From Metabacillus mangrovi (GTDB taxonomy: Bacteria; Bacillota; Bacilli; Bacillales; Bacillaceae): 53,114 nucleotides of DNA. The notes under the pieces are model-generated. The model worked only from the letters and a program-made list of their open reading frames with translations. It did no database searches and had not been told where the DNA came from. Position 1 is the first letter of the stretch. Every line of letters begins with the position of its first letter. The stretch spans positions 1 to 53,114 of the forward strand of contig NZ_WMIB01000026.1 in the NCBI RefSeq assembly GCF_009711125.1, read 5' to 3'. This document shows positions 8,076 to 14,995 of this stretch, piece by piece. The position numbers and the translations under genes were made by a program.

Positions 8076-9412
8076 AAATGTATGATGTGATCGGCATAGG
8101 ACTTGGCCCTTCTAATTTAAGTTTGGCAGCACTTCTTGAAGAAAGTACCGGCTTACAGGCGTTATTTTTTGAAGAAAAGGAATCATTCACCTGGCATCCC
8201 GGGTTACTCTTGGAAGAAACCACTTTGCAAGTCCCGTTTATGGCTGATTTGGTAACGATGGCAAATCCAAGAAGCGAGTATACGTTTCTGAATTATTTAA
8301 AGGAGACAGGTAAGCTGTATTTGTTCTTCTCTTATAACGAATTCACTATTCCGAGAGCGGAATATAACCAGTATTTAACCTGGGCTGCGAACAAGCTTGG
8401 GAATATCAGATACAGTTCAAAGGCAGTGAATGTGGAACTCGATGAGAAAGGATACATTGTAACGGTTTTTAACGCGAAAACGAAAACATATATACAGTAT
8501 TTTGCACATCATATTGTTATGGGTACAGGTCAGGTGCCAAATGTTCCTGTTCATGTAAACGATGAATGGAGAGACCGGGTTTTTCCGGCCTTGCGGTACG
8601 CATTTAAAAGAGAAGAATTATTGAACTTAAATCATATTACTGTGGTTGGTTCGGGACAAAGTGCTGCAGAGATTTTCTTTGATCTTATGGAACATCAAAA
8701 CAGTCATTCTTTTACTGTGGAGTGGATCACCCGTTCTCCTGCATTAAGAGAATTGGAAACCACAAAATTCCGATTAGAAATGTTCACCCCTGCATATGTT
8801 CAATATTTTGAGGAATTGTCTTTTGAGAAACGAAAAGAAGGTCTGGCTTATTTTTATCAATTAAGGAACGGGATTAATCCTGAGACTTTGGACAAGATAT
8901 ACCGGAAACTGTATCATCGGTCCTTATCATCAAATTCGATACGTGCCAGCATTCGGCTTCATACAGAGTTGGAATCGATCGAACACGGATTTATTCTCAA
9001 TCTAAAGCATCTTGAAGAAGAAAGAAGTTTGAGTACCCGGACAGATGCTGTTATTTTAGCAACAGGTCTAAAGCCGAACATTCCACACTGGTTTCATGAG
9101 AACTTCTCTCATCTAATTGAATGGGAAAGTGATCAGCATTATAAAGTAGGGAGGGATTATTCACTTTCTTTTAAAGAGCCAAATCCCCATCACTTTTTTA
9201 TTCTTACAGGCCTTGACCAGTCACACGGCACAGCTTCTACAAACTTAAAGCTCTCTGTTTTCCGGAACCAGCTGATCATCAACAAGTTAGCGGGATATGA
9301 ATTGTTTAAGATTGAAAGCACCACATCTTTCCAATCGTTTTCATCTGCTGTACAGGGAGACGATTCTTTTCAAAAAGACATGGAGGTAGTTAGAGATGTC
9401 TCTTACTATTAA
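8072..9412 (+). CDS. Lysine/ornithine N-monooxygenase (IucD/SidA/PvdA family)
   Basis: 446 aa. A flavin-dependent N-hydroxylase that converts the side-chain amine of lysine, ornithine or a diamine into a hydroxylamine using FAD, NADPH and O2. Visible are the FAD site GIGLGPSNLSLAAL (residues 8-21), the family block LQVPFMADLVTMANPRSEYTF, the NADPH site VVGSGQSAAE (near 190) and ATGLKPNIP (near 330) before the C-terminal FAD contacts. Such enzymes normally serve hydroxamate siderophores, but no synthetase, acyltransferase or siderophore uptake gene is here and no Fur box was seen. Instead it sits between DMT transporters and a MerR regulator. Substrate preference cannot be read from the sequence. 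Confidence 0.88.
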   Translation: MKMYDVIGIGLGPSNLSLAALLEESTGLQALFFEEKESFTWHPGLLLEETTLQVPFMADLVTMANPRSEYTFLNYLKETGKLYLFFSYNEFTIPRAEYNQYLTWAANKLGNIRYSSKAVNVELDEKGYIVTVFNAKTKTYIQYFAHHIVMGTGQVPNVPVHVNDEWRDRVFPALRYAFKREELLNLNHITVVGSGQSAAEIFFDLMEHQNSHSFTVEWITRSPALRELETTKFRLEMFTPAYVQYFEELSFEKRKEGLAYFYQLRNGINPETLDKIYRKLYHRSLSSNSIRASIRLHTELESIEHGFILNLKHLEEERSLSTRTDAVILATGLKPNIPHWFHENFSHLIEWESDQHYKVGRDYSLSFKEPNPHHFFILTGLDQSHGTASTNLKLSVFRNQLIINKLAGYELFKIESTTSFQSFSSAVQGDDSFQKDMEVVRDVSYY

Positions 9413-9800
9413 AGAAGCCTCAGAGAAGGTAGGAATGAGTTCCCATACCATTCGTTTTTACGAGAAGCAGGGATTGCTGCCTTCATTAAAAAGAGATTCT
9501 GCAGGGTATCGGTTGTTCACTGATCATGATATTGAATGGCTGGATTTTATTTCGTGCCTCCGCAAAACAGATATACCCATAACCGAGCTGAAAAAGATTA
9601 TGGATTTAACTGTAGAAGGCAATCACACCATTCAACAGAGAAAAAAAATTCTGCTAACACATAGAGAAGCGATGCTTGAAAAACAAAACGAGCTGGATCG
9701 GGCATTCCAGAAAATAGACAAGAAATTAAAGTATTTTAATGATTTAGAAAGCAGGTTGGATCAAACAGATGGAGATGCTTCATCTTTGTTTTGTGAATAA
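9396..9800 (+). CDS. MerR-family regulator (AdhR-like)
   Basis: 134 aa. An N-terminal winged helix-turn-helix (IKEASEKVGMSSHTIRFYEKQGLLP, then RDSAGYRLFTDHDIEWL, residues 4-50), a dimerisation coiled coil (about 75-118) and a short tail with a single late Cys (residue 133). The size matches AdhR/NmlR-type members that sense aldehydes through a thiol. It overlaps the N-hydroxylase by 17 bp and has its own GGAGGTAGTTAG site. It probably activates both MerR-type promoters in the neighbourhood (7080 and 9820); this is inferred from their shared dyad. Confidence 0.88.
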   Translation: MSLTIKEASEKVGMSSHTIRFYEKQGLLPSLKRDSAGYRLFTDHDIEWLDFISCLRKTDIPITELKKIMDLTVEGNHTIQQRKKILLTHREAMLEKQNELDRAFQKIDKKLKYFNDLESRLDQTDGDASSLFCE

Positions 9801-9819
9801 AATCGGACAAGCACAATGC

Positions 9820-9850
9820 TTGCTTTAGATTTGACTCTAAGGTGTAGGAT
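9820..9850 (+). promoter_or_regulatory. MerR-type promoter with 19-bp spacer, second copy
   Basis: -35 TTGCTT (9820-9825), 19-bp spacer, -10 TAGGAT (9845-9850). The inverted repeat TTAGA-TTTGAC-TCTAA (9825-9840) has the same arms, spacing and placement as at 7085-7100. Confidence 0.85.
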
Positions 9851-9906
9851 GAAAAAGAAATTCAGCAGGAAAGCATGCTGAAAATAGAATAATGGAGGAA
9901 CCAGGC

Positions 9907-11076
9907 ATGGAAAATTTTCAATATGTAAACCCAACTAAATTGATTTTCGGAAGGAATCAGGTCAATGATTCACTTGCGGGAGAAGTTGAAGCATACGGCA
10001 CCCGCGTGCTTTTAGTATATGGAGGAGGAAGCATTAAGAAAAACGGATTGTACGAGCTGGTATTGGAACAATTGAATCTGATAAGCAATGTTCAAATTGT
10101 TGAACTTTCAGGTGTTGAACCGAATCCAAGACTTTCTACTGTAAATAAGGGGATTCAGCTAATCAAAGAAAACCAGCTTGACTTTATACTGGCTGTGGGT
10201 GGAGGCAGTGTTATAGATTGTGCTAAAGCCATTTCTGTTGGAGCTCATTATGATGGAGACGTTTGGGATTTTGTAACAGGAAAAGCGGCTCCGTCCTCTT
10301 CTATTCCACTAGGGACCATTTTGACGATGGCGGCTACTGGGTCAGAGATGAATGGGAACTCTGTTATCACAAATTGGGATGAGAGAGACAAAAGAGCGTT
10401 CAGTTCCATTCACACTTATCCTAAATTTAGTATTCTTGATCCACAGAATACCTTTTCAATTCCGGCAGATCAAACTGTATACGGAATAGTGGACTTGATG
10501 TCCCACGTGCTGGAACAATATTTTCATGTTTCGGAAAATGCCCCTGTACAAGAGCGTTTCGGGGAATCCATATTAAAAACGACAATCGAAACAGCACCTA
10601 AACTTCTGGAAAGTCCTGAATCCTATGCATACCGTGAAGTCATCATGCTGAATGCCACTTTTGCTTTGAATAATATGTTATCAATGGGCGTTAAAACAGA
10701 CTGGGCTACTCACATGATTGAACATGCGGTTTCCGCAGTTCATGATATTCCGCATGGCGGGGGGCTTGCAATCCTTTTCCCTCACTGGATGGAACTTGTT
10801 TCAGAAACCAAGCCTGAAAGAGTTGCTCAGCTTGGAATTAGAGTATTTGAACTTGACCCAGCCAATAAAAATACTCGTGAGCTGGCTTATGAAACCATTC
10901 AGAAATTAAAGGAATTCTGGAAAACAATCGGGGCGCCAACCAAACTATCAGACTATGGCATTGATAATAAAGAGATTGACCTCATGGTTAAACGATCCAT
11001 TGTGAATAAGACGATCGGAAACTATGTTCCGCTGGGAGAAAATGAAGTAAGACAAATACTGGAGCGTGCTTTGTAA
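9907..11076 (+). CDS. Iron-containing (butanol-type) NAD(P)-dependent alcohol dehydrogenase
   Basis: 389 aa, group III iron-type dehydrogenase of the BDH/YugJ-YugK class, interconverting aldehydes and alcohols. The nucleotide site GGGSVIDCAKA lies near residue 97. Metal ligands come from DLMSHVLEQYFH (near 198-209) and the histidines of MIEHAVSAVHDIPHGGG (about 267-285). The ATG at 9907 is chosen because the TGGAGGA site (9892-9898) contains the earlier in-frame ATG. The MerR-type promoter upstream suggests induction by a reactive aldehyde. It lies just before the remnant of a zinc alcohol dehydrogenase, which in B. subtilis is the classical AdhR target. Confidence 0.9.
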   Translation: MENFQYVNPTKLIFGRNQVNDSLAGEVEAYGTRVLLVYGGGSIKKNGLYELVLEQLNLISNVQIVELSGVEPNPRLSTVNKGIQLIKENQLDFILAVGGGSVIDCAKAISVGAHYDGDVWDFVTGKAAPSSSIPLGTILTMAATGSEMNGNSVITNWDERDKRAFSSIHTYPKFSILDPQNTFSIPADQTVYGIVDLMSHVLEQYFHVSENAPVQERFGESILKTTIETAPKLLESPESYAYREVIMLNATFALNNMLSMGVKTDWATHMIEHAVSAVHDIPHGGGLAILFPHWMELVSETKPERVAQLGIRVFELDPANKNTRELAYETIQKLKEFWKTIGAPTKLSDYGIDNKEIDLMVKRSIVNKTIGNYVPLGENEVRQILERAL

Positions 11077-11092
11077 AAACATAGAATGAGTG

Positions 11093-11131
11093 AAAGGGGT
11101 TAACCAAAATAGTAAGGTTAACTCCTTTTTA
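11093..11131 (+). terminator. Terminator after the alcohol dehydrogenase
   Basis: AGGGGTTAACC pairs with GGTTAACTCCTT around AAAATAGTAA, followed by T-rich sequence. Confidence 0.75.
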
Positions 11132-11162
11132 TGTTTCCTAACGGAAACAAAGAAGCGAAGAC

Positions 11163-11294
11163 GATTTCCATGCAGAGCATGACATCGCCCCTGAGATTGA
11201 AGTCATCTCAGCCGATCAGATTGATGAAGCATACGAACGTATCCTTGCTTCTGAGGTGAAATACCGGTTTGTGATTGACACTAGCACGATATAA
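11163..11294 (+). pseudogene. C-terminal remnant of a zinc alcohol dehydrogenase (AdhA-like)
   Basis: A 43-codon frame without a start encodes [19 protein letters not shown], followed by [20 protein letters not shown] and a short tail ending TSTI. This is the conserved C-terminus of AdhA/YahK-type NADP alcohol dehydrogenases. Nothing upstream continues it: the preceding bases belong to a terminator. It is a gene end left by a deletion. A good terminator still follows. Confidence 0.8.
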
Positions 11295-11307
11295 CAGGCT
11301 TTAAATT

Positions 11308-11351
11308 TAAAAAAGAGCGTGAACCTTGCCCCGGTTCATGCTCTTTTTTTA
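11308..11351. terminator. Terminator of the lost alcohol dehydrogenase gene
   Basis: AAAAGAGCGTGAACC pairs with GGTTCATGCTCTTTT around TTGCCCC, with a long T-run. An A-run upstream also makes it usable for the minus-strand DUF421 gene. Confidence 0.85.
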
Positions 11352-11520
11352 TCAAATAAAGGATGTTTTTTTCTTATTGGATATGATCCTTGTAAGGATC
11401 CACAGCGAGTGATCTTTTTGAACTTCTGCGTAAAAGATATCAGAAAGGTTCTGATACCCAAGGGAATTAATTTGCTGCCTCAGCCAGTTCTCATCTACCT
11501 GAAGATCCTTTAAATTCTGG
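11351..11520 (-). other. Out-of-frame C-terminal tail of the DUF421 gene
   Basis: Read on the minus strand in the frame one base off the DUF421 gene, this region codes QNLKDLQVDENWLRQQINSL, then GYQNLSDIFYAEVQKDHSLW, to a stop at 11351-11353. This matches the usual C-terminal domain of DUF421/YetF proteins, so it was once part of the gene. The break falls in or near the GGG at 11519-11521 (plus strand); removing one G rejoins the frames. Confidence 0.75.
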
Positions 11521-12063
11521 GAGGATCTCCCCCTCCTGAATGACAGTTACCGGAATCGCGAACTGGTTTTGCGGAAGTGAAACTGGGCTGTCTCCTTTTG
11601 TGATGGGCTGATTTTTTTCCTTTTTCATCACAGACAAGGTGCCATCAGTTTCGAAAATGGCGTACTCTACTTCTGAAATTGAGAACGCATTTTTCTTCCT
11701 CAATAGAAGGTTCAAAGTATCCAGATCCAATCTTACTTTACGCAGCTCGGCATCCATAATTTTACCCTTGCGGATCACTACATGGGGTATGCCGTCGACT
11801 GCTTTTCTTAAGGTCTTTGACTTTAAAGTGATGACCCCCATTGCAACGGTGAAAACAGTCCACCCAATTAAGGCGATCAGTCCGTTTTGGATACTGATGG
11901 ATGAATCAATGGCAAGGGACGCTCCCAACGTTCCAATCGCAATTGCAGATACAAAGTTGAAAAAAGTCATTTGTGAAATTTCTTTTCTTCCCATGATGCG
12001 GGTCAAGACCAGCAAGATAAGAAAGGTAAGGAGGAGTCTGAAAATAAGCTCAATAACCGGCAT
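11491..12063 (-). CDS. DUF421/YetF-family membrane protein, frameshifted near the C-terminus
   Basis: 190 aa in the present frame; the family is usually about 220-235 aa. Three N-terminal membrane helices (about residues 5-90, with RIMGRKEISQMTFFNFVSAI as the family signature) are followed by the soluble DUF421 domain (VDGIPHVVIRKGKIMDAELRK). The last residues, EFKGSSGR, are off-family because the true tail continues in another frame down to 11351. The ATG at 12063 follows GAGGTGAACAA, better than the upstream ATG at 12111. Related YetF/YkjA/YdfR proteins of B. subtilis are spore or membrane proteins, some of them SpoVA2mob-related. It may be a real mutation or a one-base sequencing error. 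Confidence 0.75.
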   Translation of the reverse strand: MPVIELIFRLLLTFLILLVLTRIMGRKEISQMTFFNFVSAIAIGTLGASLAIDSSISIQNGLIALIGWTVFTVAMGVITLKSKTLRKAVDGIPHVVIRKGKIMDAELRKVRLDLDTLNLLLRKKNAFSISEVEYAIFETDGTLSVMKKEKNQPITKGDSPVSLPQNQFAIPVTVIQEGEILPEFKGSSGR

Positions 12064-12162
12064 TTGTTCACCTCTGCTTCTAATAGATTCGGCAATAGGT
12101 AGTGTAACCATAAATGAACAGAATTAAAGTTTTCAGAAGGGAGGCTTGTCTGTAAACGGCTG

Positions 12163-12199
12163 GCTGAAAAAATAACAGAGCTTCCCTGACGGAAAGCTT
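12163..12199 (-). terminator. Weak hairpin terminator for the IclR-MFS-UPF0303 operon
   Basis: On the minus strand AAGCTTTCC-GTCA-GGGAAGCTC forms an imperfect stem followed by TGTTATTTTTT. Confidence 0.5.
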
Positions 12200-12202
12200 G
12201 CT

Positions 12203-12664
12203 TTATTTCAGCCGCTCCAAGAAACGCGTTACTCCTTCCACTGCATATTGGTGGTCGAGCTCAGGAGTCAATCCGGCGACGGTTACACTTCCGATTACAC
12301 CTGCTCCCTCAACGCGGATAGGCAAGGAACCTCCGATTGCCTGGTACTCAGCTGGGGAGAGCAATGAGTGTTCATCATGGTTCAGTCCGTTTTCTTCAAA
12401 CCGCGCTGCGATATATTGCGTACTGCGGTTATAGTGATCCACCACTCTTTTCTTCCGGTATAGCCAATACACGTTTTCTTCTGAAGTTCCGTCCATCAAA
12501 TGGGTAAATAATGGAACACGGTTTCTTTCAACATGTACTGCAATATTTACTCCGTTTTCTTTTGCAAGGCTGATCAATTCCATGCCGAGATTCAAGGCAT
12601 CCTGGTTTGTGAAAGCTGAAAAAACCAATGTTTCCTCGAGTTGCTGAAGCTGTGCGGTATCCAT
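12203..12664 (-). CDS. UPF0303 / heme-degrading-domain (DUF336) protein
   Basis: 153 aa, full length for the UPF0303 family (related to yeast YBR137W and to GlcG/HbpS-type DUF336 proteins). Family blocks are NIAVHVERNRVPLFTHLMDGT, cut across about residues 40-60, a YW-rich stretch (VYWLYRKKRVVDHYNRST) and the C-terminal GGSLPIRVEGAGVIGSVTVA. The biochemical role is not settled; heme or small-ligand binding is suggested for relatives. It is the last gene of the minus-strand operon, 13 bp after the MFS stop, with a GGAGAATGAACA site. Confidence 0.85.
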   Translation of the reverse strand: MDTAQLQQLEETLVFSAFTNQDALNLGMELISLAKENGVNIAVHVERNRVPLFTHLMDGTSEENVYWLYRKKRVVDHYNRSTQYIAARFEENGLNHDEHSLLSPAEYQAIGGSLPIRVEGAGVIGSVTVAGLTPELDHQYAVEGVTRFLERLK

Positions 12665-12677
12665 TGTTCATTCTCCT

Positions 12678-13859
12678 TTAAAACAATTTTTGTTTGACAT
12701 CAAGACGGTAATTGATGATTGATAGAATGAGAGCGGCCAGAACCATAGCGGCTCCAATCCAGGCCGTGTCCAGCAGATTCATATAGTCTACTGCGAGACC
12801 TCCGAGTGCTGAACCGGCTGCGATTCCAATATTAAAACCAGATATATTAAGAGCTGAGGCTAGATCTTTTGCACTGGGCACCAATTTTTCAGCCAGAGAA
12901 ACGATATAAGCCTGTACACCGGGCGACATCATAAAGGCAAATAATCCGAGCGGGATCATGGAAAGATAGGCACTGTTTTTAAGCAGCACCATCTGAAGCA
13001 GAAGCGCAATTAGCTGGAAAAAAAAGACCCATCTTAAAGCTTTGACCGGATGCCTGTTGGCAATTTTTCCTCCAATGAGATTTCCCGCTGCTGTAGCAGC
13101 CCCGTAGATCAGAAGCATCCAGAAGATATTTTCTGGAGATATGCCGCTCACAGTTTCCAAAATAGGGGTTAAATAAGTGAATAGGGCAAACGTTCCTCCG
13201 AAACCTAAGGCGGTCATGAGCAAGGCAAGGATGATCCTCGGATTACCAATCAGTCTTCCAATATCTGAGATGGTCAGCTTGCTGGTATTCGCTTCAGTAC
13301 GGTCAAGTGTAAGCCAATTGGAAATCAGCCCAATGATTCCAAGAACGGCAACGGCTAAAAAGGTGGCTCTCCAGCCAAACTCTTGTCCAATCAAAGTACC
13401 GAATGGCACTCCAAGGATCGTGGCAACCGTCAAGCCGGTAAACATAATGGAAATGGCCTGGGCCTGTCTGTTTTTCGGAACCATTTCAGACGCCACAGTC
13501 GCTGCAATCGCAAAAAAGACACCGTGAGCTACTGCCGTAATGATTCTTGAAACAAGCAAAAGACTGTACGATCCGGAAATGGCCGAAATAACATTTCCTG
13601 CAATAAACAGGACCAATAAGATGAGCAGCAATCCTTTTTTCGGAAGCCTGCTTGTCATAGCAGCAACAATCGGCGTGCCAATCGCAATCGCTGCTGCATA
13701 TCCGGAAATAAGAGTCCCGGCCTTCGTGACAGGAATGGATAGATCAGACGCAACGGTCTGCAGCAATCCGACGATCACAAATTCAGTTGTGCCGATTGCA
13801 AAAGCACTTATGGCCAATGAGATGAGGGCAATAAGGCTCTTCGGTTGAATAGATGTCAT
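12678..13859 (-). CDS. MFS transporter (AraJ/YdhP/Cmr-type exporter)
   Basis: 393 aa with twelve predicted helices. Near the N-terminus is AIGTTEFVIVGLLQTVASDL, typical of the YdhP/AraJ sugar-efflux and drug-export group, then ISGYAAAIAIGTPIVAAMTS. A clear AAAGGAGGTACGATTTTATT precedes the ATG at 13859. It lies 18 bp after iclR and is probably repressed by it. A relative with the same signature (AIGTTEFVPVGLLSTIADDL-like) lies at 21288-22493, so the window has two paralogous exporters with different regulators. Confidence 0.88.
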   Translation of the reverse strand: MTSIQPKSLIALISLAISAFAIGTTEFVIVGLLQTVASDLSIPVTKAGTLISGYAAAIAIGTPIVAAMTSRLPKKGLLLILLVLFIAGNVISAISGSYSLLLVSRIITAVAHGVFFAIAATVASEMVPKNRQAQAISIMFTGLTVATILGVPFGTLIGQEFGWRATFLAVAVLGIIGLISNWLTLDRTEANTSKLTISDIGRLIGNPRIILALLMTALGFGGTFALFTYLTPILETVSGISPENIFWMLLIYGAATAAGNLIGGKIANRHPVKALRWVFFFQLIALLLQMVLLKNSAYLSMIPLGLFAFMMSPGVQAYIVSLAEKLVPSAKDLASALNISGFNIGIAAGSALGGLAVDYMNLLDTAWIGAAMVLAALILSIINYRLDVKQKLF

Positions 13860-13877
13860 AATAAAATCGTACCTCCT

Positions 13878-14621
13878 TTACTTTTTCTCCAGCTGGGCGG
13901 TAATCCTCCGGCAGCAGATGATTAACTCTTTGCTGATTGACTTGTCCAGCTTTTTAGGAAGACGCGAGACAGGTCCTGAAATTGCCGCGCTCGCCACGAC
14001 ATGCCCATGAATATAAATAGGAGCTGCGATACAGCGTACACCGATCTCCGTTTCTTCATCATCGACCGCATAGCCCTGTTCCTTGATGGCTTTGAGGTGG
14101 TATAGAAAGAGCTGCCGGTCATCAAATGTGTGGATGGTCGACTTCGAATAGGGAAGCTGGGTTAAAAAGTCTTTTTGGTGTTCAGGCTCCATAAAAGCAA
14201 GAATAGCTTTCCCGAGCGCACTCCCATGTGCAGGATCCCGGTCTCCGATACTCGTATGAGTTCTCATGGAATGAGTTCCATCTACTATTTGGGTAATGAC
14301 TACATCTGCCCCGTCTAGAAGACCGATGTACATCGTTTCTCCCAGCTTTTTGCTCAGATCGTAAAGGGCAGGGACGGATATCCAATCAGCCATTGGATCA
14401 GGAGATTGTCGTGGAGCAGCTGTTTTGCCTGTTAGTCCAAAGCCATTCTGTCCCTTCTCGATGTAGCCCATCTTTTCCAATGTATAAAGAAGCCGGAACG
14501 TACTGGTTTTATTCCAGCGAAAGTGATCCATGATACCGGTAAGTGTCATTTCCTTCTCTTTCATAAGAAGATCAAGGATTTGCAGGCCTTTCTTTAAGGT
14601 GGCCACCTCATATTGATCCAT
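13878..14621 (-). CDS. IclR-family transcriptional regulator
   Basis: 247 aa. An N-terminal winged helix (residues 8-60: LKKGLQILDLLMKEKEMTLT, then NKTSTFRLLYTLEKMGYIEK) and a C-terminal effector domain (VRCIAAPIYIHGHVVASAAI near 185-205 is the IclR signature). The ATG at 14621 follows GGGAGGCGAGGTT. It heads an operon with an MFS exporter and a UPF0303 protein. A perfect 7-bp-arm inverted repeat just upstream (14687-14707) is a good autoregulatory operator. IclR proteins often sense aromatic or small carboxylic acids; the ligand is unknown here. Confidence 0.9.
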   Translation of the reverse strand: MDQYEVATLKKGLQILDLLMKEKEMTLTGIMDHFRWNKTSTFRLLYTLEKMGYIEKGQNGFGLTGKTAAPRQSPDPMADWISVPALYDLSKKLGETMYIGLLDGADVVITQIVDGTHSMRTHTSIGDRDPAHGSALGKAILAFMEPEHQKDFLTQLPYSKSTIHTFDDRQLFLYHLKAIKEQGYAVDDEETEIGVRCIAAPIYIHGHVVASAAISGPVSRLPKKLDKSISKELIICCRRITAQLEKK

Positions 14622-14686
14622 AACCTCGCCTCCCTCTCACAAAATCATCTTAATAGTCTGCGGGAAACGATTCAAATTATGAATAG

Positions 14687-14707
14687 AAGTTTCTGTATGT
14701 GAAACTT
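14687..14707. promoter_or_regulatory. IclR-type operator
   Basis: AAGTTTC-TGTATGT-GAAACTT: perfect 7-bp arms around 7 bases, 66 bp upstream of the iclR start. IclR regulators bind such short palindromes. Confidence 0.6.
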
Positions 14708-14921
14708 TGTTTATGCAATTCGTAAAGATGAACGAATTGCATCTTTGATCGGCAAAGGATTTAAGGGAGATGCTGCTTTTTCACTCTGGGATTAATGAGA
14801 AAAACACACCGACACTTGTAGTAATGGAGGGAATTAGGAAAGAGTTTCAAAGGACTCTCCGTTGTAGGTGGAGTTCTTATTTTAGGAAACTAAATTTTTG
14901 TAAAGAAACCTTCCAACATGA

Positions 14922-14950
14922 TTGTGCAAAATCTCTTATTAAACTATAAT
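14922..14950 (+). promoter_or_regulatory. Sigma-A promoter of the alanine symporter gene
   Basis: -35 TTGTGC (14922-14927), 17-bp spacer, perfect -10 TATAAT (14945-14950), about 45 bp before the start codon. Confidence 0.7.
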
Positions 14951-14995
14951 TAAAAGATAGAATTTTCAGAAATAAGAGAAAAAGGAGTGAGGTTC

